From a virus, in the IMG/VR virus record IMGVR_UViG_3300030101_000397, positions 1-28,736 of that record: DNA of 28,736 nt, one strand, 5' to 3'. Below are positions 1 through 9,308 of this stretch, one piece after another. Below the pieces are notes generated by a model that was not told the DNA's origin, ran no database searches, and was given only the letters and a program-made list of their open reading frames with translations. Each line of letters starts with the position of its first letter. The stretch's first letter is position 1. The translations under genes and the position numbers were made by a program.

Positions 1-1681
1 TTCTAGGCGTTAAGATTCCTCCAGACCCGGTAGTTTCTACGTTATTAAGAGAGTCTATTTTAAACCCATCTAAATGCAGCTTACCGTCTTGGAATTGAAG
101 AAGCTCTATACCAGCTTCAGGATCACTAGAGTCTCCTCTGCCGTCAGAAGCAGTAGCCTGTTCTCCGGGTATGTCCGGATCCCATTCAAAGATCTTACCT
201 ACCTTGAAAGCACCCTTAGGATCTTCTGTAGCTGGATCTTGATTCTTTTGATACAGCGCAGGCTCCCAATAAATAACATCGCCTATCTTGTAATCTTGCC
301 AAATCTGATCAGTAGCTCTTTGATTAGTACCTACATACTCTCCAGTATATCCGGGGTCGCTAGTATCTGTAGTCGTGCTTCCTGACCAGAAGTTTTGACA
401 TCTATGGAAATTATAAGGCATAGCTTGCCATTTACCAATTGAAGCGTTAAATCCCAGAACGCTCTGCGGAATACCTGTCCAAGTATTCTCGTCACTTAAA
501 AAGCTAGGCCTGTTGCTCCAGTCAGTGTCAGGCGGAAAAGTAACCCAGTTATTGTCTACTCCAACCATATCAGCTAAGTAATATTTTTCAGGAACCCAAT
601 CAAATACAGGAACTTCGTCTATAATCGTAGAGTTAGCCTCCCATCTTCCTCTGGTGTTGTTCCACTGCAATACCCAACCATCATATGTAGGTAGATTTAA
701 ATTGATAGGTAATCCAGCTAATTGAAATTCGTTTTCAGAAGGAATAAATTGAACTATTTCAGCTGTCTTTGGAAAGTAATCATCCCCTAGATTTCTTCTA
801 AGATTCATATCAGAAAGGTGACCAAGCTTAAAAAGTCTAGCGGTCCATTTACTGCTAGGGTAAGAACCAGAACCCAGTCTTCTTAACACTCCTCCAACTA
901 CAGCATCTCCGGTATCAGCAAGATATCTAAACATAACCCTAGGTGTCCATAGAGTATCGCTCATCTGGTACTCTAAAACATAACCCTCAAGAGCCATAGT
1001 ATCTCTAACATCTCCAAAGCTGTCTAATCTAGTGCCTTCTAGGTTAGCTACATAAGACCCGCTACCTCCAATGCCGTTAGGAAAGTACGAATCTAACACA
1101 ATTCCAGAAGAATTTAATGGTACTACACCTGATTCTTTTCCTATGGAGTAATCAAAGTAATTAAAGTTAAACTTTCTTACAGACCACTCATCTACTAACT
1201 TTAGTATTTGATCAATATTAGAGTTCAAACCAAAGGCTGAAATAAAATCTGTATGTGACCAAGTTTTTCTTAACGGTATACTGGCTGTTTTGTTAGCTAT
1301 GATAATAGTATCGTTACTAGAGACCACCGGAAGGGCTACATCTGAACCTCTGCTGTGGTGATTAACATCTTCCCAGTTGTAATCTGAAGCATTTGTAGAA
1401 AATGTTATTGTTTTTTCTGCGGAATCTAAGGAATACATAGAGCTTCCTGATTCGCCAAGCTTAGGAAGAACCCAAACAGTCTTAGATTCGTCAATACTTA
1501 AAGGATTTGAGACAATACTAGAGACAGAAGAGGTGTCAAAGATTCTCAAAACAACTATCTGGTCTTGGTCGCTGTCAAAATCCTCTATTAAAAGCTCTTG
1601 GTAAGATATCGGTTTAGTTACATCTGCTATTTCGTTTGCTGTAAATATTAAAATATCTTTTGTAGCACCTTGAGGTATCAT
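1..1681 (-). CDS. Tail fibre protein, T7 gp17-like N-terminus (partial, C-terminus off the left edge)
   Basis: I translated this open frame by hand; it runs from an ATG at 1681 to the window edge (560 residues, no stop). An SD-like GGAG lies about 6 bases before the ATG, and the ATG directly abuts the stop codon of the upstream fibre gene. The first 170 or so residues parallel those of that neighbour: DQDQ near residue 39, VLRIFD near 45, a MYSLD segment near 82, and HHSRG at 108-112, the same position in both proteins. Around residues 120-165 the pattern fits the tail-binding N-terminal domain of T7 gp17. Later come short units ending in VLxW/VLxY (for example GWVLQW) and a YWEPA block also found in the neighbour. 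It is probably a receptor-binding fibre or fibre adaptor. The receptor-binding tip is outside the window, so its specificity cannot be judged. Confidence 0.8.
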   Translation of the reverse strand, partial: MIPQGATKDILIFTANEIADVTKPISYQELLIEDFDSDQDQIVVLRIFDTSSVSSIVSNPLSIDESKTVWVLPKLGESGSSMYSLDSAEKTITFSTNASDYNWEDVNHHSRGSDVALPVVSSNDTIIIANKTASIPLRKTWSHTDFISAFGLNSNIDQILKLVDEWSVRKFNFNYFDYSIGKESGVVPLNSSGIVLDSYFPNGIGGSGSYVANLEGTRLDSFGDVRDTMALEGYVLEYQMSDTLWTPRVMFRYLADTGDAVVGGVLRRLGSGSYPSSKWTARLFKLGHLSDMNLRRNLGDDYFPKTAEIVQFIPSENEFQLAGLPINLNLPTYDGWVLQWNNTRGRWEANSTIIDEVPVFDWVPEKYYLADMVGVDNNWVTFPPDTDWSNRPSFLSDENTWTGIPQSVLGFNASIGKWQAMPYNFHRCQNFWSGSTTTDTSDPGYTGEYVGTNQRATDQIWQDYKIGDVIYWEPALYQKNQDPATEDPKGAFKVGKIFEWDPDIPGEQATASDGRGDSSDPEAGIELLQFQDGKLHLDGFKIDSLNNVETTGSGGILTPR

Positions 1682-3856
1682 TTAAAACTCCAGTATGTCC
1701 CAAGTTATAGACAGATGTAACACATTAGCATTAGTATCAAAGTCTGCATTGTCTTGGAAGTTTTGTAACTCGAAAATTAAATAATCTCCCTTAACTACTT
1801 CGTTATCTGTAAAACTAAACGAGCTAGAGCTCCTCTTCTTTAACCTAGCAAGAGATCCTCCACCCTGCCCCCAACCTAATACATTAGCTCCGGTTAAGTC
1901 TGATCTAGTAAGCTCTGTCCAGTTGTCAGGATTTGCATAAGTATTATACCTAGCTTTATAAACTCTAACTCTGCATCTACAGAACTCGTTTGAAAGCATT
2001 TCCCAAGCATTAAATCTTAGTTTCTTATGACTAACTTGGTACGCATCAAACCAAACAGCTGCATGATTTTCACCAATGTTTAAGTTATTCTTTTCAACTA
2101 AGATATCAAATCTATGATTAGTTCTAGTTTGCTCTAAGTGAGTACCTATTGTGCCGTCTACCTCATCGGGTCCGGGACTAACCTTCCAAATATCAATCCC
2201 ATCAGGATGTTCGTTAGTTACAATATTAGTCCACTTTAAGATATCTCCATAATTAGGCTCAGTAGATCCTTGGTTGTATACAGTTACTCCATCAATAACA
2301 GGATAGTATCTTGCGTTTACATCATCTAAGTGATTTAAGTCTTGGCCCGCAAGAATCCACTTGGCCTCATCATCAGGACCAGTGCTGTTTCTCCATTTAA
2401 TTACCCAATTACTCTTTGCATTAGCAAAGTCTACGTGAGGAGTGCCGTCGTCATACCGAGGACCAGCAAATAAGGGAGCTGCATGGAAAGATCCTCTAAC
2501 AGTACCAAAGGAGTCCTTCTGTGCAATAGAAGGTTCCCAATACATTACCCATCCTTTTTGGTAGTAATGGAATAGAGCAGCAAACTCACGACCCCCAGAG
2601 TAAGCTGGATCATTTACGTCTGTTATATCTGCGTCACCTCTCCAAACATTGTTTAAATCCCAAGTATCAAGAGACTTGTCCCTCCAAGTATGAGGAAAAG
2701 CGGTGTTATCGAACCAAGCTAAAACATCCCCTTCAACAGTACCAGTCGCCTGAGTAGATTGAGCTACATCAGCCATTGTATAAATAGAAGTTGTGCTTAA
2801 ATTAAAAACTTCATAAGTTACATCGGGTCTTACTCTTGCTTCCCAACGATTTAAATTAAAATTCCATGTTAATACATGATCATCTGTTAAAGAACCGTCG
2901 TGAAGAACTACTCCAGATGCTTTCCAATTTTCTGAAGTAGCATCATAATAAATTATATTAGAAGTTTCTAAAGCTGATAATGTAATGTCAACATTGTTAA
3001 CTTCTTCTAAAGACAGTCTGCTAAGATCCCATGTAGTTCCAGTCCATTTTAAAACAGAATGATTAACAGAAGTAGAAAGATCTACTGTTTTAGAAAAAGG
3101 TTCAACATTAATAAAGTTTTGAGATGGATCATCCCACGTTAAAACATGTCCATCCACTAATGTTGATTCATTAACGTTAACATCTTTAAGATCTTCAATA
3201 ACAGCATCAGATAAATCTACAGCAAGAATACCCTGTCCACCTAATTGCTCGCTTATATGCTTTAAAGGAATGACACCATTCTCATCTAATGGGCAGATAC
3301 CATTTGAAGATCCCACTCTAAAGTCAAAAATTGTAGGGTTAAGTTCATAAGTTCTTATTTCTTGAATTAAACTCAACAGCTGATTGCTACTTAAGTTTAA
3401 ACTTCTAGCAGTAACTTTGGATCCAGTAACCCAAGCTCTTCCGGGTGTAACAACAGGCGTTTTTCTTCTTATAATAACCGTGTTAGATAAAAAGTCAATG
3501 ACCGGAAGCTGTAGATCTGCACCCCTAGAATGGTGAGTGCCGTTTTTCCAGACGTAATTAGAAGCTGTTGTATTAAAAACTACCTTTTTGTTAGTAGTAT
3601 CTAAAGTATACATAGGACTTCCTGAGCCCTCTCCTGCTAATGTATATAAACTTTCTTTTTCTTTGTTATCGGGAATCCTTGTAACCAGTTCAGATACTGT
3701 AGTAACATCAAAGACTCTTAATACCTCTAACTGATCTTGATCGTTATACAAATCTGATAGCGGTAAAGAACTATAAGAGTAGTTTTCCCCGGAAGCTCCG
3801 CCCTCACCCGGTCCATACTTGACAAATGTAACTGCTTCAGTATAGTTATTAGGCAT
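1682..3856 (-). CDS. Tail fibre protein, T7 gp17-like N-terminus (complete copy)
   Basis: 724 residues. The N-terminal 170 residues resemble the tail-attachment domain of T7 gp17; a segment around 125-165 (TVIIRRKT, then LNLSSNQLLSLIQEI) fits the T7 pattern of beta strand followed by the helix that joins the fibre to the tail. From about 215 onward a loose repeat recurs, L-x-DVN followed by xVLxW: at 237-241, 267-271, 327-331 and 377-381, with related copies near 486 and 570. Such units are common in phage fibre shafts. The C-terminal part contains Trp/Tyr-rich beta sequence. No lyase or deacetylase motif is visible. The start overlaps the tubular B stop by one base (TAATG) with AGGA upstream. 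It is a paralogue of the next gene downstream. A trimeric fibre is expected from the family but not shown here. Confidence 0.85.
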   Translation of the reverse strand: MPNNYTEAVTFVKYGPGEGGASGENYSYSSLPLSDLYNDQDQLEVLRVFDVTTVSELVTRIPDNKEKESLYTLAGEGSGSPMYTLDTTNKKVVFNTTASNYVWKNGTHHSRGADLQLPVIDFLSNTVIIRRKTPVVTPGRAWVTGSKVTARSLNLSSNQLLSLIQEIRTYELNPTIFDFRVGSSNGICPLDENGVIPLKHISEQLGGQGILAVDLSDAVIEDLKDVNVNESTLVDGHVLTWDDPSQNFINVEPFSKTVDLSTSVNHSVLKWTGTTWDLSRLSLEEVNNVDITLSALETSNIIYYDATSENWKASGVVLHDGSLTDDHVLTWNFNLNRWEARVRPDVTYEVFNLSTTSIYTMADVAQSTQATGTVEGDVLAWFDNTAFPHTWRDKSLDTWDLNNVWRGDADITDVNDPAYSGGREFAALFHYYQKGWVMYWEPSIAQKDSFGTVRGSFHAAPLFAGPRYDDGTPHVDFANAKSNWVIKWRNSTGPDDEAKWILAGQDLNHLDDVNARYYPVIDGVTVYNQGSTEPNYGDILKWTNIVTNEHPDGIDIWKVSPGPDEVDGTIGTHLEQTRTNHRFDILVEKNNLNIGENHAAVWFDAYQVSHKKLRFNAWEMLSNEFCRCRVRVYKARYNTYANPDNWTELTRSDLTGANVLGWGQGGGSLARLKKRSSSSFSFTDNEVVKGDYLIFELQNFQDNADFDTNANVLHLSITWDILEF

Positions 3857-6800
3857 TATAAGGTTCCTAAGTCAGTAGTTTTATATTTAAACTTAGCGGT
3901 AAATTCAATATCCGAAATAGACAGGGGATGTACAGAGTCGCTTATGATTTTAATCGTAGCATCTTGAGTAAAGCTAAGCACAGGCAGTTTTAGCACGCCA
4001 AATTCAGAGTATGGTGTGTACGTAAGATTCTGGCTACGCTTACCAGCCACATCAATCGTGAATGGGAAGATATCGGCATCTCTCTCTTTCCTTTGAACAC
4101 TTACCTTAAAGTCTCCAGAGTTTCTAAACCTAACCATTCCTAATCTTAAGTTAAGAGAGCCGTTTTGAGCAGCCATATTTTGATCTCTATAGAATAAAGG
4201 CGAAAGTTCAACTGTGCTAGTAAATGTTTTACCAACATAGAACCCTTCTGTTGCTCCAAGTTTAGTAGAGCCGCTTTGATCTCCTGATACTGTTAGAGAA
4301 ACTGCTCCTTGCGATTCGTATGTTTCATCTACATCTACAGTAGGTGTTAATATATCTCCTCTAGTTCCATTGGATATAATTCCTTCGCCATTATACCAAA
4401 GAACAATAGTGTTTATATCGATAGTAGGGCTTTTAATCCAAACTGTAGTTTTCTGATCGTCTCCAGTGCCTGTAACAGTAGGCCCTGCTACAATATCATC
4501 TTGAGTTATTAAGTTTAAAGAGTCCATTCTTGGCTTGTCTAAGTCTTCATTCTTAAGATGAATCTTACCGCAGTTAACGGTTGTCCAAGTATTAGAACTA
4601 CCCGGAGCGTCTGGCATTTCTTCTTGCCAAACAAGGTATAGGTATTCTCCAATAGCTTTCATGGATTTGATTGTCCATCCTGTTGGGAAAATAAATCTAA
4701 AGAATGAGTTTTGGGCTATCTCAGTCCCGCTAATTCTATTAGTATAGCAGTACACAGTATTAGTAGCGTCCCCATCTAGTATGAATAAACTGTTTAATAC
4801 CGGAGACGTTGTAATCTCATTGTAGTTAGTAGGAAGATAGTCGGGGCAGTTTACAGAAATCTCAACTGCGTTTTGATTTGAATCAGTTTGTTCTCCAAAG
4901 TAGATATATAGTTTGTTTTCTGACAAGAAGAACAAGCTGTTGTTTAACAGAACTGGCTCAACATCTAACGTCATATTATAGAACGACGTTGGTGCAATTT
5001 CTGCGGTAAGGGGCGATATCTGATTTTCTGAGCCAAGCAACTCGTACTGAGTATCGCCATTAGTAGCTAAGAACAAGAAGTTTCTGTAAGGCTGGAGGTA
5101 GGTGATAGGAGTATATGCATTAGAAGATACTCTTAAATCAATAGGATCTGATACGGACAAGTTATCAGGACTAGAGATATACAGGTTATCAAAGTCATTG
5201 ATCCTAGAGGAGACTAATACGTCTTCAGAAGCTAAGAATAGTCTACCTCTATAGAAAGACATTGCTGAAATCTCTCTTTGCAACGCATTCTCATTACCAT
5301 CATGGAAAATAGATGGCCCCGGATTTGACTTATTATCTCCAGAATCCCTAGGATCCCAGTCAACTTGCCTTAAATCCCAAGAAGGAGTGCTGTAACTATC
5401 GTCGAAGACTAACTGCCTAGGCATTCTTCTTCCATCAATAACAGACATCTCGTCTGGAGTTCTGACCTTATGAAGATAGGGCTGTGTTTCTATAGATCTA
5501 ACCCTGTAGTACCCCTCAGACAATCCTAAATACTGTTGACTTAAATAATATATTTTACCTAAGCCAGTGGGTTGAGGATCAGCCCCTATCATATTTCCAA
5601 TATCAGGATACAACTCCTTAAACACACCCTCAACAACATTCCCACCATTGAAGGCGGTAAAGTCTGATTCTGTAGGAGGGAATTTTAAATCGTTTAAAGC
5701 AGCTACAGCCTGACCTAAATATCTTTTGTTTTGATCGGGGTAGAAGTAGTTATCGGGCTCCATGTAATCTGTAACTTCTCCAGTATCTTCCCATTGAGAT
5801 ACGTAGAAATGTGTAGTTACTTCCAAACCGTTTCCAGAAGAGTTTACTATAGCTCTAACATGGAAGAATCCTTTGTCAGCCGCTGCATTTATAGCATTAG
5901 CAATGTGGTTCATTAAAACTGAAACACTGTTTACGTTTTTAATACCAACCTTCATGCGACAATTACTATTAACCGGATCCCCTTCTTCCCAAGTGCTAGT
6001 TAAACCTGTATCTGAAAAGAATGAATAAGAAGAAGTACCGGTATAGCTTAATGTAGTATCGAATTGCATTCTAGGTATCTGTGGAGAGGTGGTACTTTCA
6101 TAAGTTACATTTTCTAACCAATGAGGAAAGCCTATTTTTTGTCCGTTAAAAGTATCCGCATCTGCGGAGTCAAGAATAGCAGTAGGAACAGTAGCAGTTC
6201 CTGCAATGTACTCATGATTATTTTGAAAAGTCCAAGTTTCTACAGATCTAGTAGATTCTGTGCCCCCAGAAAAATAAGATCTTTTAAAATATTTAGGAGG
6301 AACCCCTGTAGTAACTGATTGAAGGTTTAAATTTTCTGAAGATATACCACGATTGGGCCTTCTAACCGGGTTTCCTGTACCATCAGGACCAACCACTGTA
6401 GAAGCTGCGTCTTTAACTTGAAAGATTTTATATTGTAAATACCTATAGTCGTTATCGTTATCCCCAAACGGATCTGAGTTATCTATATCATTGCTGTCAC
6501 CACTAAGCCTAGCCGTTGTGTCAATAGCTTTATCCCCAGCAATATACTGACTGTATTCAGTCCAATACTCTGCCTCGCTCTTTGTATCTACGGTAATTGA
6601 AGTAGCGTATTTAATCTCTTGACCAAGGTAATCTGTGATATTAGGATTTGTAACTGTGCCATCCATATTCCTAAGTATACCGGTTGTTCCTAAGTCATTA
6701 CCATTAGGGTCGGTGTCTGTAGAACTAGTAAACCCGGCTTTAACTTTTGTATTTAAAATCAAGATAGAGGATCCTACAGCAACAGCCCTCAAAGCTTCCT

Positions 6801-7329
6801 TTGCAGTAAATGTACTTGAGCCGTGTGTTAAATACTTTCTACCATTTGCATAATCTAACCAACCAACATTAGCCTGAGCTTCATTAGCGTTAGCAGTATC
6901 TTCTTCTGTTTGAGTAGGCCACCTAACTGTTTCTTCGTTTAGGTTATCGTTACTGTCTAAAGAATAAACCCAAAGGAGTTGCCTGTCTGTAGTAGTAGCT
7001 TTGTAGTCTACAACAATTAGATACTTCTTTTCATTAGAAACTAAGAACCAATGAAACCAAAGATCTTTGTCTGGTGCGTCTATATCATCAATAGCATCTG
7101 AAACACCCTCTAGTCTACCGTCAATAAAGTTATCGTAGTCATCATCATTAGACCAAGAAATAAGTTCCACACCCTGTCTCTTTTCAGCAGAGTGTTCGAG
7201 AGAACAGATCATGTTATCTATATTCTCAGACTCAGTGGGTATTCTCTTGGCTGGACTGGCCCTACCAACCCCACCTGACAAAGAAGGAACATCTATTCTT
7301 ATAGGAAAGTAAGATCCTCTTTTAGCCAT
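3856..7329 (-). CDS. Tail tubular protein B (T7 gp12-like nozzle), enlarged
   Basis: 1157 residues, against 794 in T7 gp12. The N-terminus (LSGGVGRASPAKRIPTESEN, then an EKRQGVELI stretch) matches the gp12 pattern of a GG-Q-P region followed by E-x-L-x-KRPP. The central part has the family hallmark of DPIDLRVSS followed by an FLFLATNGDTQYEL block and a P-x-TAEIAPTSFYN block. The C-terminus (GMVRFRNSGDFKVSV, later ISDSVHPLSISDIEF) parallels the end of T7 gp12. The extra 360 or so residues appear to lie in the N-terminal half, which is rich in Asp, Asn and Thr. The protein should form the hexameric nozzle of the short tail. GGAG lies 8 bases before the ATG, and the gene overlaps the end of tubular A by 8 bases. 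Assignment is firm; the role of the added mass is unknown. Confidence 0.93.
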   Translation of the reverse strand: MAKRGSYFPIRIDVPSLSGGVGRASPAKRIPTESENIDNMICSLEHSAEKRQGVELISWSNDDDYDNFIDGRLEGVSDAIDDIDAPDKDLWFHWFLVSNEKKYLIVVDYKATTTDRQLLWVYSLDSNDNLNEETVRWPTQTEEDTANANEAQANVGWLDYANGRKYLTHGSSTFTAKEALRAVAVGSSILILNTKVKAGFTSSTDTDPNGNDLGTTGILRNMDGTVTNPNITDYLGQEIKYATSITVDTKSEAEYWTEYSQYIAGDKAIDTTARLSGDSNDIDNSDPFGDNDNDYRYLQYKIFQVKDAASTVVGPDGTGNPVRRPNRGISSENLNLQSVTTGVPPKYFKRSYFSGGTESTRSVETWTFQNNHEYIAGTATVPTAILDSADADTFNGQKIGFPHWLENVTYESTTSPQIPRMQFDTTLSYTGTSSYSFFSDTGLTSTWEEGDPVNSNCRMKVGIKNVNSVSVLMNHIANAINAAADKGFFHVRAIVNSSGNGLEVTTHFYVSQWEDTGEVTDYMEPDNYFYPDQNKRYLGQAVAALNDLKFPPTESDFTAFNGGNVVEGVFKELYPDIGNMIGADPQPTGLGKIYYLSQQYLGLSEGYYRVRSIETQPYLHKVRTPDEMSVIDGRRMPRQLVFDDSYSTPSWDLRQVDWDPRDSGDNKSNPGPSIFHDGNENALQREISAMSFYRGRLFLASEDVLVSSRINDFDNLYISSPDNLSVSDPIDLRVSSNAYTPITYLQPYRNFLFLATNGDTQYELLGSENQISPLTAEIAPTSFYNMTLDVEPVLLNNSLFFLSENKLYIYFGEQTDSNQNAVEISVNCPDYLPTNYNEITTSPVLNSLFILDGDATNTVYCYTNRISGTEIAQNSFFRFIFPTGWTIKSMKAIGEYLYLVWQEEMPDAPGSSNTWTTVNCGKIHLKNEDLDKPRMDSLNLITQDDIVAGPTVTGTGDDQKTTVWIKSPTIDINTIVLWYNGEGIISNGTRGDILTPTVDVDETYESQGAVSLTVSGDQSGSTKLGATEGFYVGKTFTSTVELSPLFYRDQNMAAQNGSLNLRLGMVRFRNSGDFKVSVQRKERDADIFPFTIDVAGKRSQNLTYTPYSEFGVLKLPVLSFTQDATIKIISDSVHPLSISDIEFTAKFKYKTTDLGTL

Positions 7330-7990
7330 TAGTGTGTCTCCAGTATCTGAATCTAGTTGGGTCGCTTGTTACATCTTGTCTAAGAACAGATTCACGAGCT
7401 CTCCTAGGAACTTGATCAAACACGTGCCTACGCCTATCATCCGTGTTAGCAGCCTTGGCCTTTGCCGAGTAAAAAGCTTCTGCTTGGGACAGGTAGGCGT
7501 CGGTATCCCCATCACCTTGCATAACAATCTGGTACTGCCTAGCAGCCGCAGCCATGATAGCTCTTTGGTAGGGAGTGTCAATGTCAACCCAAGGTAAATC
7601 GTATATTAACTCTAAACAATACTCAGTACCCGCAGACCACGTTGATGTCTGATCGGTAATGTTGTACAGATATCTACCATCAGTAGCTCCCATGCCTCTG
7701 ATATTAGCAAAGATCCTATCTCCTTCAGAGTTTGCATGGTATGTAACAAGTTCAGCAGACATTACGTCATTGCCAAGAAGGATTTGACCAGCGGTAGTTA
7801 ACGTAGTTTTAGTAATAATTCTATTTCCAACAGTACCTCGCATTAAAAAATCTTCGGTGTACTGTTCAAGGAGAGTTTGAGCAGTGGATACATCAATTCC
7901 ACCAGCCGTAAGCTCAGCCTGCGTGACAGGAGATTCTCCCGCCATCAACAGCATGTGATTAATAGCCTTTAATTCTGTAATGTATCCCAT
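7322..7990 (-). CDS. Tail tubular protein A (T7 gp11-like adaptor)
   Basis: 222 residues, slightly longer than T7 gp11 (196). It begins MGYITELKAINHMLLMAGE, the usual gp11 start, and carries the strongly conserved LPWVDIDTPYQRAIMAAAAR segment near residues 132-151. The family forms the adaptor ring between the portal and the nozzle. The start is well supported: AAGGAG lies about 7 bases upstream, just after the T-run of the capsid terminator. The product therefore probably depends on read-through of that terminator or on a promoter not recognised here. It overlaps the tubular B gene by 8 bases, consistent with coupled synthesis of the tail proteins. Confidence is high from motif and position. 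Confidence 0.95.
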   Translation of the reverse strand: MGYITELKAINHMLLMAGESPVTQAELTAGGIDVSTAQTLLEQYTEDFLMRGTVGNRIITKTTLTTAGQILLGNDVMSAELVTYHANSEGDRIFANIRGMGATDGRYLYNITDQTSTWSAGTEYCLELIYDLPWVDIDTPYQRAIMAAAARQYQIVMQGDGDTDAYLSQAEAFYSAKAKAANTDDRRRHVFDQVPRRARESVLRQDVTSDPTRFRYWRHTNG

Positions 7991-8006
7991 TTAACTCTCC
8001 TTATAA

Positions 8007-8046
8007 AAAAGTCCCCCGCCACCCGCGAAGGGCAGCGGGGGATTGT
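8007..8046 (-). terminator. Intrinsic terminator after the capsid gene (T-phi-like)
   Basis: Read on the minus strand, CCCCCGC (8041-8035) pairs with GCGGGGG (8019-8013). Inside this, a U-G/G-U wobble step and CCC/GGG extend the stem to about 12 pairs around a TTCGC loop, and CTTTTTTAT follows. It lies 41 bases past the capsid stop and just before the tubular A ribosome site. This is the same place as the T-phi terminator of T7, between genes 10 and 11. It should lower tail transcripts relative to capsid transcripts. Confidence 0.93.
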
Positions 8047-8081
8047 GCATAAATAGCGCAACGAAACTGTTACACCATCAA

Positions 8082-9308
8082 TTAAGCATCAACATACTCA
8101 AGCGCACGATCACCAGTTAAGTTCCATGCGGTTTCCAGGTCATTTCGAGTAGCAACAGGAGTTCCGCTTCCAGTCGTATCCACAACAGCGCAAGCACACT
8201 CTGGACGGAGAGTACCAGTACCGTTCATCATGGAAGCAACCGTGAAGGTGGTGTTACGACGGACATCATCCACCGTATCAACCTTCAGACCCTGCAACTT
8301 AAGAGCTGCAACGCAGTTTCTCTGCCAGAAGATTGCCTTGCAAGCTCCATCGTGAGGCGTACCACCGTTTCCACCGAGGAAGTCGATGTTATAACGATCT
8401 TCACCGATGTTAGCTCCGCTGTAATCCACAAACGGACCATGGTTCGTCTTACAAATCGTGACACCCATGTACTCAAGGGTCTCTTCAATGTAAGGACGAG
8501 CAGCCACGCTGTAGCCAAGGCTACCCTGCTGCTCCACGTCACCAAAGATCGGACGGCCCTGAGCAAACGTAACAGCCGGATCACTACCCGGAGTAGCGTT
8601 AGCTCTAGCAAGACCTAAAGCACGAATGCTTGCGTAGGCTGCCGGAGTAACTGCGAGATAGACACCCTCAGTCGTAATGTCATTCTCTTGAAGATAAACC
8701 ATCCAATCCTCACAGTTCTTAAGAAGCAAGAGGGCTGCATTAGTTTCTTCGTTATCACCACCACCGTCACCAAGGTGACCAAAGGTGTCGCTAGCAAACG
8801 GATCCTTCGGAGTTAAACTACGAGGGTCGTGAGTAAGCTTGACTTCAGCAGAAGCACGAGCAATGTAAGCAGCAATCTGCTTATCTCTAGCGTTAGCAAG
8901 AGTCATGCCAGCCTGACGAGCCAATTCTGCTCTGTATTCCCACTGGGTAATCATCAGGTCGACGTTATCCAGCTCAAAGTGAGCAGCCATGGGTCGCTTA
9001 TCTAACTTAACATTGAAGGTCGTAGCTGAGGAATCAGTTCCACCGCCAAGCTCTTCACCAGCACCCCAAGCAGTCTTCAGACCAACAGTACCCGTGATTG
9101 GGAACTCCATCGTCGTGCCGCTAGTGATAGTCTTAGTGTCGACCATACCTTCAAACTTATTATATTCATCATACGCATGCAGAACTTCTCCGGACCAAAT
9201 AGGAAGCCAAAGCTTCGACGGATTAGCGCCCGAAGTCTGCGCGGTAGCAGCTAGACCTGTTCTTGAAAACAGATCAGTTGCCGGAATGTTATCACCAGTA
9301 TATGCCAT
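8082..9308 (-). CDS. Major capsid protein (T7 gp10-like)
   Basis: 408 residues, against 345 for T7 gp10A. The sequence has the HK97-fold capsid pattern of T7-like phages: an N-terminal LFSRTGLAATAQTSG arm, a KFEGMVDTKTITSGTTMEFP region near 52-71, a LDKRPMAAHFELDNVDLMITQWEYR-type helix and strand region near 102-126, and a DKQIAAYIARAS helix near 142-153. The start has a strong AAGGAG about 10 bases upstream. Neighbours confirm it: scaffold upstream, terminator then tail genes downstream. The 188-base leader is the longest non-coding gap in the window, as expected for the most highly expressed gene. I saw no slippery site near the stop that would suggest a T7-style 10A/10B frameshift. Confidence 0.95.
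   Translation of the reverse strand: MAYTGDNIPATDLFSRTGLAATAQTSGANPSKLWLPIWSGEVLHAYDEYNKFEGMVDTKTITSGTTMEFPITGTVGLKTAWGAGEELGGGTDSSATTFNVKLDKRPMAAHFELDNVDLMITQWEYRAELARQAGMTLANARDKQIAAYIARASAEVKLTHDPRSLTPKDPFASDTFGHLGDGGGDNEETNAALLLLKNCEDWMVYLQENDITTEGVYLAVTPAAYASIRALGLARANATPGSDPAVTFAQGRPIFGDVEQQGSLGYSVAARPYIEETLEYMGVTICKTNHGPFVDYSGANIGEDRYNIDFLGGNGGTPHDGACKAIFWQRNCVAALKLQGLKVDTVDDVRRNTTFTVASMMNGTGTLRPECACAVVDTTGSGTPVATRNDLETAWNLTGDRALEYVDA

Noticed and set aside
8082-8200. T7-style frameshift making a longer minor capsid protein
   Set aside because: I saw no slippery run near the capsid stop, and the terminator follows after 41 bases.
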